A DNA stretch of 64,000 nucleotides, from NCBI GenBank assembly GCA_951804985.1, contig OX638131.1, positions 59,426,351 through 59,490,350 on the forward strand. Direction: 5' to 3'. This DNA is from Dryomyza anilis. Taxonomy: Eukaryota; Arthropoda; Insecta; Diptera; Dryomyzidae. A program made the position numbers and the translations under genes. Under the pieces are notes generated by a model. The model ran no database searches, was not told where the DNA came from, and was given only the letters and a program-made list of their open reading frames with translations. Shown here piece by piece: positions 31,820-44,500 of this stretch (the stretch's first letter is position 1; every line of letters begins with the position of its first letter).

Positions 31820-34800
31820 ATGTCGGTGCTCGATGTATTCATTCGGTTAACCGATCGCCTAGTCGAGTTTGAAGCGGACTTTGCCACTGGACCTGCTGCT
31901 GTTTACTCAACACATGCTTTGGATGCGCATAAGGAAGAGTTGAAGTCCATCTGGTCGCGAGTTAAGGAGGTATACGAGGAATGCTTGGACGACCTTACGA
32001 AGGACGCTGCCAATCAGAATAATGCAGATCTTGAGACGGTAAAGGGGAAGTACAAAACGACTTATGCGACATTCGTACGCTGTGTGGCAAGGATAGGAGA
32101 ATACGTAGAAGACCTTGCTGCTTCTGCAGCTGCTTTAGCTGCGCCTGTTCCACTTCCTACTGTTATTAGTGAGATTCTTCCTCCTAGTAGTAACTTCCGG
32201 TTACCCCCCTGCGATACTGAAACTTTTAGCGGGGATTATTTATCATGGCCATCCTTCCGTGATTTATTGACAGCCGTTTACATAAATAATTCTCGACTAA
32301 GTTCCGTAGAAAAGCTCTATTATTTAAATCAGAAAACACGTGGAGAAGCCCGGGATATCGTTAAAAAATGTCCACTTACAAACTACGGTTTTGTAATCGC
32401 GTGGAAGAATCTACAAGATCGCTTTGAGAATAAGCGTATCCTGGTAAATTCTCAACTTCGAATTCTATTTAATTTAGCTATTGTTCCATCTGAGTCAGGT
32501 AATGCGATCAAAAAACTCCAAAGTGAGATCAATAGCTGTATTTCTGCGCTTCAATTATACGATATAGACATCGATAATTGGGACGCAATTTTTGTTTTTT
32601 TGTGTTCATCGCGACTTCCAGATAATACACTCGCTCTCTGGGAGCAATCCATCCAAGCTAAAACGGAGATTCCTAGCTGGAAAAACTTAGATCAATTTCT
32701 AACTGCGCGATATCAGACGCTAGAAACAGTATCTGATATAAAAAATTCAAATTTCAGTTCAGTTCCAACTTCCAGAGTTCCATTTCAAAAGAAACCATTC
32801 ACTCCTTTTGTTCCGCGTAAGGTGAACACGTTTCATTCAAATATTACAACGCCAGCTTGTAAATTGTGCCCTAAGGAACAGCATACTATTCGCCAATGCC
32901 CTCGATTCCTTAACATGACTCCAGAAGATCGGGATGCACATGTTAGGAAATACGGGCTTTGCCTAAATTGTTTTGCACGCGCCCATTCCGTGAAAGAGTG
33001 CAAAAGCAAACATAACTGCTTTACTTGCAATAAAAGGCATAATACGCTTTTGCATTTTGAAAATTTCGAGACCCGTTCCAAATCGGTCATTCCATCAAAT
33101 TCCATTTCTATTCCTGATGATGACCAACCGAGCACCAGTAAAAATTGCCCAATTACACATTCTCACGCAACTCAATTACAGTCCACTTATATTTCCAATT
33201 CTATCGATAATTTCCATTCCAGTTTCGCATCAAGCTCTAAGTGTATGTTACTTGGTACCGCTGTGGTACAAATTTCGCATTTAGGCGTTTTATACTCTGC
33301 TAGAGCGTTGATAGATTCTGGATCGGAAGCGACGTTTATTTCCGAAAAGTTATTAAAACTCTTAAAGCTTCCATCGCGCGCAGTGAGTGCTCAGGTTTCC
33401 GGTTTAAATCAGGGAATTAATGGCCAAATTCAAAAATCGTGCTCTTTCCGACTTGGTTCAGTTATAAATCCAAATATTCTAATAGAAGCATCGGCATTAG
33501 TTCTACCCCATCTCACGGGCAATCTACCAAGTTGCCAGATTGATTCATCTATTATTTCCAAAATTCCTAAAATACGTTTAGCTGATGCAGAGTTTTTCAA
33601 AAGCTCGCATATAGATCTACTCATCGGTGCTGACCTTTTTCCATCCATAATTCTTGATGGCGTCAAGCGACAGATAAGTGGTTCTCTGCTCGCACAAGAA
33701 ACTATATTCGGATGGATCCTAACAGGGCCACTGCCATCCAATACGGTTTCAACGTTTTCCACTGTTGTTTCTTATTTCAACAGTGTTCCTCTAGATAGAG
33801 AAATTTCGCGATTTTGGGAGGTGGAGGATCTTCCACAAAAACATATTATGAGCGAATCCGATCGTTTTTGTGAAGAAAATGTCCGAAAAACCACAAAAAG
33901 GCAAGATGATGGGCGATACGTGGTATCATTACCATTTAAAAATGGCGTTTCTGATCTATCCAAGCTGGGTTCCTCCCGATCCATTGCGTATGCACAGTTT
34001 TATCGAAATGAAGCCAGGCTCTATAAAAATATAGACTTCAAGGCTGAATACGATACAGTTTTAAAGGAATACCTTAAACTTGACCATATGAAAAAGGTTG
34101 ATTCTCCAAATATTTCATACTGTCCTAATAATTATTATCTACCGCATCATGCGGTAATAAAACCCGAAAGCACGACGACTAAAGTTCGTGTAGTATTCAA
34201 CGCTTCCAATCCATCGTCTAATGGTGTGAGTTTGAATGATATTTTGCATGTTGGGCCAGTACTTCAGTCTGACCTGACTATTTTGGTTTTGAAGTGGCGA
34301 TTTTATCAATATGTTTTTAACGGTGATATCGAGAAAATGTATCGCCAAATTATCGTAGATCCCAGCCATACTTCCTTCCAGCGAATTCTTTTCCGCGAAA
34401 ATTCAAATTCCGATATTTTGGATTATGAATTGCAAACGGTCACGTTTGGCGTAAATTGCGCACCTTACCTTGCAATTCGTACATTATATCAACTTGCAGA
34501 TGATGTTCAAGCTAAATTTCCACTTGCAAGTGAAATACTACGAAATTCCATGTACGTAGATGATGCGCTTGTAGGAGCGCACACAGTAGAAGCTGCGATA
34601 AAAGCCCGCGATGAACTTATTGCAGCTTTAGCTTCAGCTGGGTTCTCTTTGAGGAAATGGACTTCAAATTCACATCAAATTCTAAAAGATCTACCTCCAG
34701 ATCATCTTCTTAAAGAAGATTTCTTACAATTTGATGATACAAGTCATGCGAAAACGCTAGGAGTTAGATGGAACGCACATTCTGATTCCTTCTATTTCAT

Positions 34801-37111
34801 GGCTAAACCTATGGTCTACAAATCTTCATACACAAAACGAGAAGTGTTATCCGAAATTTCAAAATTATTTGATCCCGCTGGTTGGTTAGCTCCTTTTATT
34901 GTTTTAGCCAAAATGTTAATGCAACAAATCTGGTTAGAACAAACTGATTGGGATCAGAATGTATCCGTGAATTCCCTTAAAAGATGGCGTTCTTTCCTGT
35001 CAAACTATTCACAAATAAATAATATACAAATTCCACGGTGGATCGATTATACAGCCGAGTGTCATGTCCAATTCCATGGGTTTTGTGATGCCTCAGAAAA
35101 GGCATATGCTGCTGCACTGTATGTCCGCATTACTACTGGCATGAAAATTACTACTCATTTATTGGCGGCAAAAACAAAGGTAGCACCTGTAAAAACTATT
35201 TCCCTCCCGCGGTTAGAATTATGTGGAGCCACTCTCCTATCCGATATGGTAGATAACCTAATCCCGCAATTAGCAGTTAATAAATACGATAGTTATTTTT
35301 GGACGGATTCCACCATCGTACTTGCTTGGCTACGAAAACCTCCATGTCATTGGACAACTTTCGTGGCCAACCGAGTCTCCAAAATTGTGCAAGGCGTTGG
35401 ATACAATAATTGGTTTCATGTCGATTCAGGTACAAATCCAGCAGACTTAGCCAGTCGTGGCGTTCTGCCACAGGACCTAGTGTCAAATTCCCTATGGTGG
35501 AATGGACCTCGGTGGCTTCAACTCTCTCCCGCCCACTGGCCAAGTATTGACCAGGTAAAGATTCCTGATATTGATCTTGAACAAAAACCAATTAAAGTCA
35601 ATTTTGCGTATTTCCAAAACTTCGAAGACATTACGGAGCGTTTTTCTTCATTTCCAAAGGCATTACGCGTAATCGCCTATGTATATCGTTTTTTCCATCG
35701 AACGAATTCCCAACATCGCTCTACTTTCTGCCATAATTCCCATATGATTTCATCTTCTGAGATAAATCATGTTAAAAACCGTCTCATAATTATTGCACAA
35801 AAGGTTGGTTATCCCGATGATTATCGAAACCTGTCTCTTAAGCAACCGATTGCAACATCCAGCAACATATTGAACTTAAATCCATTCGTGGATGATGCTG
35901 GTCTTATCAGAGTTTGTGGTCGTCTTGTTTCCTCCCCTGTGCTGTCTTACGATGAAAGACATCCAATAATAATTCCCTATAATTGCAATTTCTCGCGACT
36001 TTTGGTAAAATTCACGCATATAATTTCTCTGCACGGAGGCAATCAATTGGTTCTCCAACTTGTCCGTCTCCAATTCTGGATTCCCAAGGTTAAAAACCTG
36101 ATTAAATCTACCATCCACAATTGTAAAATTTGTGTTGTCTTCAACCAGAAAGTCCAAAAACAACTAATGGGTTCCTTGCCTCCTGAACGAACTGTTCTCA
36201 CTCGTCCATTCGCGCATGCAGGTATGGATTTTGCCGGACCATTCGACATAAAAAACTATACCGGTAGAGCGTGTTTAATCACAAAGGGTTACGTGTGTGT
36301 GTTCGTTTGCTTTTCCACTAAAGCAATACATTTAGAGGCCACCACAAGTCTATCGACTCCATCCTTTTTAGCTGCCTTTCATAGATTTGTATCTAGACGT
36401 GGATGTCCTCTACATGTTTACTCAGACAACGGAAAAAATTTCGTAGGAGCTTCAAAATCCATAATGACAGACTTCATACATGCCTCACGTACGTCCTTAG
36501 TATCTCAATATAGTCACCAGAATCTTTCCTGGCATTTTATACCCCCAGGTGCGCCTCACATGGGTGGTTTATGGGAGGCAGGTGTTAAAAGTTTTAAGGC
36601 TCATTTCCGCAAAATAGCGGGTCCTTTCAAATATACATTTGAAGAATTCTCCACTTTGCTAGCCAAAATAGAATCATGCTTAAATTCTCGTCCTATCACT
36701 CCTGCATCTGAAGATGCTTCAGACATTTCGTCATTGACACCGGGCCATTTCCTGATCGGTTCTCCAATTCTAGCTCCACTAGAACCTCAAAGCAATGAGC
36801 AAGCTGTATCCATAATTAATCGGTGGCAGCGACTCAAAGCTCTCCATCAAAACTTTTGCTCCCGATGGAAGCATGAGTATCTAAAAGAACTGCATAAGCG
36901 AAATAAATGGCAACGGCCCGAGGTCAATGTCGAAATTAATACTATGGTTGTCATAAAAGATGAAAATCTTCCGCCAAACGAATGGCGACTTGGCCGCGTA
37001 ACAAAGGTATATTTTGGTACTGACAAACGTGTTCGAGTAGCCGACATATTGACTGAACGCGGTGTTATAACTCGCCCTATCGTAAAACTTGTAATACTCC
37101 CTTCCAATTAA
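31820..37111 (+). CDS. gag-pol: BEL/Pao gag-pol polyprotein, unit 1, intact
   Basis: A 1763-codon frame. Order: gag (about 1-340; FSGDYLSWPSFRDLL typical of BEL gag), zinc knuckles (CKLCPKEQHTIRQC and CLNCFARAHSVKEC, about 345-405) and an aspartic protease with ALIDSGSEATFI (catalytic Asp 499). Reverse transcriptase follows with KVRVVFNASNPS, FNGDIEKMYRQI and YVDD (912-915), then an RNase H region with FCDASEKAYAA and WTDSTIVLAWL. The integrase has an HHCC-like zinc site ending CKIC, Asp 1470 (MDFAGPF), Asp 1536 (SDNGKNF) and Glu 1586 (GLWEAGVK). The DUF5641-type C-terminus ends about 1763. All catalytic residues I can check are present. The ATG follows an A-rich run and is the first in frame. 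This unit could supply functional enzymes. Confidence 0.95.
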   Translation: MSVLDVFIRLTDRLVEFEADFATGPAAVYSTHALDAHKEELKSIWSRVKEVYEECLDDLTKDAANQNNADLETVKGKYKTTYATFVRCVARIGEYVEDLAASAAALAAPVPLPTVISEILPPSSNFRLPPCDTETFSGDYLSWPSFRDLLTAVYINNSRLSSVEKLYYLNQKTRGEARDIVKKCPLTNYGFVIAWKNLQDRFENKRILVNSQLRILFNLAIVPSESGNAIKKLQSEINSCISALQLYDIDIDNWDAIFVFLCSSRLPDNTLALWEQSIQAKTEIPSWKNLDQFLTARYQTLETVSDIKNSNFSSVPTSRVPFQKKPFTPFVPRKVNTFHSNITTPACKLCPKEQHTIRQCPRFLNMTPEDRDAHVRKYGLCLNCFARAHSVKECKSKHNCFTCNKRHNTLLHFENFETRSKSVIPSNSISIPDDDQPSTSKNCPITHSHATQLQSTYISNSIDNFHSSFASSSKCMLLGTAVVQISHLGVLYSARALIDSGSEATFISEKLLKLLKLPSRAVSAQVSGLNQGINGQIQKSCSFRLGSVINPNILIEASALVLPHLTGNLPSCQIDSSIISKIPKIRLADAEFFKSSHIDLLIGADLFPSIILDGVKRQISGSLLAQETIFGWILTGPLPSNTVSTFSTVVSYFNSVPLDREISRFWEVEDLPQKHIMSESDRFCEENVRKTTKRQDDGRYVVSLPFKNGVSDLSKLGSSRSIAYAQFYRNEARLYKNIDFKAEYDTVLKEYLKLDHMKKVDSPNISYCPNNYYLPHHAVIKPESTTTKVRVVFNASNPSSNGVSLNDILHVGPVLQSDLTILVLKWRFYQYVFNGDIEKMYRQIIVDPSHTSFQRILFRENSNSDILDYELQTVTFGVNCAPYLAIRTLYQLADDVQAKFPLASEILRNSMYVDDALVGAHTVEAAIKARDELIAALASAGFSLRKWTSNSHQILKDLPPDHLLKEDFLQFDDTSHAKTLGVRWNAHSDSFYFMAKPMVYKSSYTKREVLSEISKLFDPAGWLAPFIVLAKMLMQQIWLEQTDWDQNVSVNSLKRWRSFLSNYSQINNIQIPRWIDYTAECHVQFHGFCDASEKAYAAALYVRITTGMKITTHLLAAKTKVAPVKTISLPRLELCGATLLSDMVDNLIPQLAVNKYDSYFWTDSTIVLAWLRKPPCHWTTFVANRVSKIVQGVGYNNWFHVDSGTNPADLASRGVLPQDLVSNSLWWNGPRWLQLSPAHWPSIDQVKIPDIDLEQKPIKVNFAYFQNFEDITERFSSFPKALRVIAYVYRFFHRTNSQHRSTFCHNSHMISSSEINHVKNRLIIIAQKVGYPDDYRNLSLKQPIATSSNILNLNPFVDDAGLIRVCGRLVSSPVLSYDERHPIIIPYNCNFSRLLVKFTHIISLHGGNQLVLQLVRLQFWIPKVKNLIKSTIHNCKICVVFNQKVQKQLMGSLPPERTVLTRPFAHAGMDFAGPFDIKNYTGRACLITKGYVCVFVCFSTKAIHLEATTSLSTPSFLAAFHRFVSRRGCPLHVYSDNGKNFVGASKSIMTDFIHASRTSLVSQYSHQNLSWHFIPPGAPHMGGLWEAGVKSFKAHFRKIAGPFKYTFEEFSTLLAKIESCLNSRPITPASEDASDISSLTPGHFLIGSPILAPLEPQSNEQAVSIINRWQRLKALHQNFCSRWKHEYLKELHKRNKWQRPEVNVEINTMVVIKDENLPPNEWRLGRVTKVYFGTDKRVRVADILTERGVITRPIVKLVILPSN

Positions 37112-37181
37112 TTATTTCAGTTCCCTGATTTCTTCTTATTATTTTTTACATATATTTCCAAACAAATTTTTTAGCGCAATC

Positions 37182-37842
37182 ATGGCAAATAATTCAAAAC
37201 AAATCAAAAGGACGTTCTACAAGCATCAATACTCCACTAATTTCCGATGTGTTTTATGTCAGCGCCGTCACGCTATCCGCTTCTGTCCAAAATTCTTGGC
37301 AATGAGCACAGATAAGAGGATGCGTGTAGTACTCCTAAATAAACACTGTTCCAATTGCTTAGCCATGAAACACTCTAGTGGATCCTACCGCACGAAGTCT
37401 GGGTGCCATTATTGCCACGAAAATCTAACTATGCTTTGCGAGAGCGCTTATCGATTCATGTGGGAAAACGACTCGCATTTCAACATCGCTTGTGGAGGAC
37501 CTCCTCATTCCGACAACCATGGTGGGTGATGATAAGATGTGCTCAATTCGCATCCGGGCACCTAATAACAGCAGCGCTCAAATCGACGCCATTGCTCGCG
37601 TCGACAATCGCATTACTATGCGAACACCAGCTAAATCTATCGACGCAAATATCAAGGATAAATTTTTAAACATTGTCCTTGCCGATCCAAAATTTTACCA
37701 GTCCTCTCCCCTATCCATAGTATTGGGAGCGGACCTATATCCAAAAATCATTCTTTCTGGAATGATGCCGAGCAACAGCGGACTCCCTGTTGCCCAAAAT
37801 ACAATTTTTGGTTGGATACTATCCGGAACTTGCGCATTATAA
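37182..37842 (+). pseudogene. BEL second ORF (zinc knuckles + retropepsin-like), frameshifted, unit 1
   Basis: Starts 71 bp after the gag-pol stop, where env sits in env-bearing relatives. The first frame (37182-37529) reads MANNSKQIKRTFYKHQ, a knuckle CVLCQRRHAIRFC and CSNCLAMKHSSGS. A second frame (37492-37842) ends with a protease-like part having VLADPKFYQSSPLSIVLGAD and NTIFGWILSG, parallel to the LADAEF...LLIGAD and ETIFGWILTG of the main protease. A net 29-bp deletion near 37423 breaks the frame compared with the intact version at 53732-54421. Unit 1 also has Tyr for Cys in SGSCRTK. No signal peptide or membrane segment, so it is not env. Confidence 0.8.
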
Positions 37843-38074
37843 TCCAACCTATTTTTTAAATATGAAATCGCAACAATTTGCACAGAAATAAGAAATGTGA
37901 AGTAAAGGGAAACGCATTTTAATAACCTACATACCTACTTATATATCCATAATATAATTTACAAAATATGAAATACACAATGAATTTAACAATTATATTA
38001 TATTATTTAATCCTATATATCTTTCGTAGCATATTACATTTTTTATTACAGCTGTACTGCAAGGCCGGCGGCAA
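37843..38074 (+). other. BEL unit 1 3' untranslated region
   Basis: AT-rich, ending CAAGGCCGGCGGCAA directly before LTR 2. No run of purines of the usual polypurine-tract kind is visible; the last bases are G/C rich with pyrimidine interruptions. Confidence 0.6.
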
Positions 38075-38434
38075 TGTTTATGCCAAACAGCAGCATGCAA
38101 CTGCTGCGCTGCATGCAACATGAGCATAAAGTATTGTTCGATTATTTTCACGCTAGATGGCGTTTCGTTATTTTGACACTTAGTCAATTTCTTAGTTTTT
38201 AAGTTTGATTTCCGTTTTAAGTTACAATGAATTGTTCTCTTTCACTTTTGAAATCCAAGCGGTAAGCACGCACAATAAAGCGAATTCCTAAAGAATAAAT
38301 TCTAATCCTTGTGTTTTTTTTTATATCCGATTCCTACTGCCTATACGTCTATGAACAACGTTTTCTGCGAGAAAAAACAAGATCCGCATCCTATTCAAGC
38401 TGCGAAAGTCCACATCGAGTTCAGCAGATTCACA
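38075..38434 (+). repeat. BEL LTR 2 (shared, middle)
   Basis: 360 bp, TGTTTATGCC to GATTCACA. It is the 3' LTR of unit 1 and the 5' LTR of unit 2. It is followed by the same tRNA-Tyr primer site at 38436-38454, so unit 2 is organised as a complete element. Confidence 0.92.
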
Positions 38435-38435
38435 T

Positions 38436-38454
38436 TGGTCCTTCGAGCCGGATT
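38436..38454 (+). promoter_or_regulatory. BEL unit 2 primer-binding site (tRNA-Tyr)
   Basis: Same 19-base site as in unit 1, one base after the LTR. Confidence 0.85.
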
Positions 38455-38716
38455 ATTCAGCAAAAGTGGGCAAGATTTATCACCGAGGTGCCGAGTGTTA
38501 GCACAATATTTCACTTATAAAGAAGTCCAGAGAGTGGTTTGAAGATCTCCGTCCAAGCAGTTCTCCGCTGAAAAGGTGCGTTTGCTTTTGTTTTATATTT
38601 CTTATTTTAGTTGTGTAAAGTGGTGCGAGTAGGCAGGGCCGTCGACGGTTTATTTCAGAAAATTTTGTTAAAACAAATATTTCTGTATTCCAATAAAAAA
38701 AAGGTGCATTTTGTGT

Positions 38717-38801
<85 letters not shown>

Positions 38802-41555
38802 CCAAAAAAAAAACTGTGCAAAATCCAAAAACTGATTTATTAATAAAGTCAGAAAACCAAAAAAAACTGTGCAAAATCCAAAAACTGATTTATTAACAAA
38901 GTCAGAAAACCAAAAAAAAAAAAAAAAAAAAAAAAAAATCGAGTAAAATCCAAAATTACTTCTAAATTCATATTGTGTTTTTTGCGAAAATTAAGAAGTT
39001 GCTGCAAAAAAAAGGAGCATTGATTTAAAAAATAAATCATACAAAAAAAAAACATGCAAATATCCACGAAAATTTATAATTGTTGATTGTGAAAAATTTA
39101 ATAAAAATATATAAATATATTGAAAATAAATCCAAAGTGTTTTTTTTATAAAAATTAAAAAACGCTATTCCAATGTTCTCCAAAGTGCATATTTAATATA
39201 AAACAAATTATTCCTTTTTTGTAAACGTTTCCCAAAAGTTTGATTAAAACTACATAAAATCCACAAACAAATTTAGAAATTATCAAAAGAAATAATCAAA
39301 AAGCAATATATGTATGTTATAATCTAAAAATAAAGTTTACAAAAAATCAAATTCAAAAAATTTAAAAATTATAAAAATATATAAAAAAGCTATCTTAGCT
39401 CTAGTAAAATTTACACAAAAAAGTACATATGTATATTGCTCAGTGATTTAAAATTAAAAAAAAGTATGAACAACTAAATAAAACCTCCGAAACTCAAAAA
39501 ACCAAATTGAAAAAAAATTGGGAAAAGCAGCCACGAGTCGCAGGATTTTCTAAAAATTGTCGCTGAAAATAAAGGTTTGAGTTTTTCAATTTCCAATATT
39601 ATTTTAAAAAAAAATATTTTAATGTTAATATACCAATATTTTCCGTTTGGGCAAAATTGGTAGAAAATCTAATGCTTTGCGTCAAACCGGTTTTTATGTG
39701 ACAACACATAAAAGCCGCAAAATTAGTTGCAAAATTTGAGTTAAAATTTTTGCTCGTTTGTCCGTATGCAGATTCAAGTGCGGTCATTTAATTTCTTTAC
39801 GATATTTTTTTCTCTCTCTCATTGCTTATGCATTGAGTCTTCTTGTCCAAATTAAGCAATTCCACTTAGTATCTTTTGATTGCTTTGTGCACTCAATCTC
39901 TCTCATAATCTCCTTGCTGATCGCTTTGTGCGTTTTACTCACGCGCTCTTTCGTATAAAGCCACGCTCAATCTCTCGCTTGATCGTTGAGTTGCTTTGCG
40001 ATTGCTCTCAAATATCTTTGATTGTTCGATTGCATTACGCACTGTCTCACTCAATCAATGATACGCTAAATCTCTTGTTGTTTTGCTCATCGCTTGATCG
40101 TTGATCGTTTTATGCTTAATCTCTCCGTTTCTCGCACACTGCACATTGTTGCACTCATCAATAATTTTAAGCATTTATACTATTTCAAAAGCAGTGAGAA
40201 TATTTCTACTCAGTTTTCCGTGGGAGAGAGAGTACACACTTGTCCATTCTTTTGAAAAAAAAAAACATTTGCGGTTTGCAACATCAATTCCAGATTTCCT
40301 GCTCTATTTTTTATCCACATTAATTTCGGCTCTTTCGTTTTCCACTATCACTAGCAACATTCTCGGGAGTTTGCTAATGAGTATATGTATGAGGTCAATA
40401 ACCTCTGCATTTAACTTACAAAAAAATCTTTAGCAACATTTAAAATCAGCTGTTTTTACTGCCAGCGAGATTTGCGTTAAGTTGCCTATTTACGTGTTTT
40501 ATTTTAACAATATTGTCCGTATATGTATATATCTATGGTGTATTGCACATATTCGTTAAATTTCAATTTAATTTGAATATAGATGTAATATATGAAAATT
40601 AAACCCTGATTTAAATTTTTAATCTGCTAATTGGTTTAAAAAATTTAATATTTCATTTCCAACATTTCCTACATAAAATAACAACCATTTATTTTTTTGA
40701 TTTAAAAAAAAAATATATATATTGGTTTCATAAATTCAAAAATTTACTGTAACAGTTTTTAGTTCACTTTTAATTATTTTTTTTCTCATTAACTGCAATA
40801 AAATAGTTGGAAAAATTCTTTAATAAAAAAAAAAACCTCTAAATTTTAAATAAATTAATTATATTCTATTTTTTCTTCATTTTATATATTCTATAACTTT
40901 GCTTTTGTTTCAAATTTTTTTTGAAATAATCATTGAAAATTAACTTGATCTTTACTGATAATATTCCAACAAATTAATATTTAATAATTTTAAAGTGAGA
41001 ATAATTTCAAATTATTTTTTCCAAATATTTTTACAAATATTTTTATGTCAATAATTTAAATCATTTACCATAAATATTCCTCGAACATTAATTTAATCTT
41101 TAGGTTTTACCAAACATTTCAACAAATTAATATTTAATTAGTTTTACAGTATGAACAATTTTCAAAATAACTTTTTAAAACTTTAAAGGTTATTTATTTC
41201 AAAATAGTTATTATAGTAAAAAAATAAAATATTTAGCAAGATCTAATAAATTAAAAAAAACCTAGTAATCCAAATTTCCCACTGCAAATAATTTTTTAAA
41301 TTAATTTTCCAAAATAATTTTTTTACTATATTACTATATTCCTATATTATAAACTATATTATTATAAATAAAAACATTTTGGTAAACAGTAAGTAACCAT
41401 ATTTTCCGAAATTTTTAAAAATTATTTTTGCATTTCCTGGGCTTCATATATATTACTTTTTTTTGAATTTCCTCCATTGTTGTTTTCTGGTTCGTCGTTT
41501 TAATTATTCCAAATTTCATTTCATTACAATTTAAAAAAATAAAAAATTCCTTACA
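38455..41555 (+). other. BEL unit 2 long untranslated leader
   Basis: Corresponds to 28740-31819. The (AT)n tract at about 38731-38797 is much longer than in unit 1, the poly-A run is shorter, and an 18-bp segment near 40918 is missing. The CT-rich zone with CTCAATCTCTC and CTTGATCGTTGA repeats is retained. Confidence 0.7.
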
Positions 41556-44500
41556 ATGTCGGTGCTCGATGTATTCATTCGGTTAACCGATCGCCTAGTC
41601 GAGTTTGAAGCGGACTTTGCCACTGGACCTGCTGCTGTTTACTCAACACATGCTTTGGATGCGCATAAGGAAGAGTTGAAGTCCATCTGGTCGCGAGTTA
41701 AGGAGGTATACGAGGAATGCTTGGACGACCTTACGAAGGACGCTGCCAATCAGAATAATGCAGATCTTGAGACGGTAAAGGGGAAGTACAAAACGACTTA
41801 TGCGACATTCGTACGCTGTGTGGCAAGGATAGGAGAATACGTAGAAGACCTTGCTGCTTCTGCAGCTGCTTTAGCTGCGCCTGTTCCACTTCCTACTGTT
41901 ATTAGTGAGATTCTTCCTCCTAGTAGTAACTTCCGGTTACCCCCCTGCGATACTGAAACTTTTAGCGGGGATTATTTATCATGGCCATCCATCCGTGATT
42001 TATTCACAGCCGTTTACATAAATAATTCTCGACTAAGTTCCGTAGAAAAGCTCTATTATTTAAATCAGAAAACACGTGGAGAAGCCCGGGATATCGTTAA
42101 AAAATGTCCACTTACAAACTACGGTTTTGTAATCGCGTGGAAGAATCTACAAGATCGCTTTGAGAATAAGCGTATCCTGGTAAATTCCCAACTTCGAATT
42201 CTATTTAATTTAGCTATTGTTCCATCCGAGTCAGGTAATGCGATCAAAAAACTCCAAAGTGAGATCAATAGCTGTATTTCTGCGCTTCAATTATACGATA
42301 TAGACATCGATAATTGGGACGCAATTTTTGTTTTTTTGTGTTCATCGCGACTTCCAGATAATACACTCGCTCTCTGGGAGCAATCCATCCAAGCTAAAAC
42401 GGAGATTCCTAGCTGGAAAAACTTAGATCAATTTCTAACTGCGCGATATCAGACGCTAGAAACAGTATCTGATATAAAAAATTCAAATTTCAGTTCAGTT
42501 CCAACTTCCAGAGTTCCATTTCAAAAGAAACCATTCACTCCTTTTGTTCCGCGTAAGGTGAACACGTTTCATTCAAATATTACAACGCCAGCTTGTAAAT
42601 TGTGCCCTAAGGAACAGCATACTATTCGCCAATGCCCTCGATTCCTTAACATGACTCCAGAAGATCGGGATGCACATGTTAGGAAATACGGGCTTTGCCT
42701 AAATTGTTTTGCACGCGCCCATTCCGTGAAAGAGTGCAAAAGCAAACATAACTGCTTTACTTGCAATAAAAGGCATAATACGCTTTTGCATTTTGAAAAT
42801 TTCGAGACCCGTTCCAAATCGGTCATTCCATCAAATTCCATTTCTATTCCTGATGATGACCAACCGAGCACCAGTAAAAATTGCCCAATTACACATTCTC
42901 ACGCAACTCAATTACAGTCCACTTATATTTCCAATTCTATCGATAATTTCCATTCCAGTTTCGCATCAAGCTCTAAGTGTATGTTACTTGGTACCGCTGT
43001 GGTACAAATTTCGCATTTAGGCGTTTTATACTCTCAAATTCAAAAATCGTGCTCTTTCCGACTTGGTTCAGTTATAAATCCAAATATTCTAATAGAAGCA
43101 TCGGCATTAGTTCTACCCCATCTCACGGGCAATCTACCAAGTTGCCAGATTGATTCATCTATTATTTCCAAAATTCCTAAAATACGTTTAGCTGATGCAG
43201 AGTTTTTCAAAAGCTCGCATATAGATCTACTCATCGGTGCTGACCTTTTTCCATCCATAATTCTTGATGGCGTCAAGCGACAGATAAGTGGTTCTCTGCT
43301 CGCACAAGAAACTATATTCGGATGGATCCTAACAGGGCCACTGCCATCCAATACGGTTTCAACGTTTTCCACTGTTGTTTCTTATTTCAACAGTGTTCCT
43401 CTAGATAGAGAAATTTCGCGATTTTGGGAGGTGGAGGATCTTCCACAAAAACATATTATGAGCGAATCCGATCGTTTTTGTGAAGAAAATTTCCGAAAAA
43501 CCACAAAAAGGCAAGATGATGGGCGATACGTGGTATCATTACCATTTAAAAATGGCGTTTCTGATCTATCCAAGCTGGGTTCCTCCCGATCCATTGCGTA
43601 TGCACAGTTTTATCGAAATGAAGCCAGGCTCTATAAAAATATAGACTTCAAGGCTGAATACGATACAGTTTTAAAGGAATACCTTAAACTTGACCATATG
43701 AAAAAGGTTGATTCTCCAAATATTTCATACTGTCCTAATAATTATTATCTACCGCATCATGCGGTAATAAAACCCGAAAGCACGACGACTAAAGTTCGTG
43801 TAGTATTCAACGCTTCCAATCCATCGTCTAATGGTGTGAGTTTGAATGATATTTTGCATGTTGGGCCAGTACTTCAGTCTGACCTGACTATTTTGGTTTT
43901 GAAGTGGCGATTTTATCAATATGTTTTTAACGGTGATATCGAGAAAATGTATCGCCAAATTATCGTAGATCCCAGCCATACTTCCTTCCAGCGAATTCTT
44001 TTCCGCGAAAATTCAAATTCCGATATTTTGGATTATGAATTGCAAACGGTCACGTTTGGCGTAAATTGCGCACCTTACCTTGCAATTCGTACATTATATC
44101 AACTTGCAGATGATGTTCAAGCTAAATTTCCACTTGCAAGTGAAATACTACGAAATTCCATGTACGTAGATGATGCGCTTGTAGGAGCGCACACAGTAGA
44201 AGCTGCGATAAAAGCCCGCGATGAACTTATTGCAGCTTTAGCTTCAGCTGGGTTCTCTTTGAGGAAATGGACTTCAAATTCACATCAAATTCTAAAAGAT
44301 CTACCTCCAGATCATCTTCTTAAAGAAGATTTCTTACAATTTGATGATACAAGTCATGCGAAAACGCTAGGAGTTAGATGGAACGCACATTCTGATTCCT
44401 TCTATTTCATGGCTAAACCTATGGTCTACAAATCTTCATACACAAAACGAGAAGTGTTATCCGAAATTTCAAAATTATTTGATCCCGCTGGTTGGTTAGC

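Noticed and set aside
37182..37842. BEL env gene
   Set aside because: The position fits, but there is no signal peptide, transmembrane segment or furin-type site; the protein is zinc-knuckle plus protease-like.
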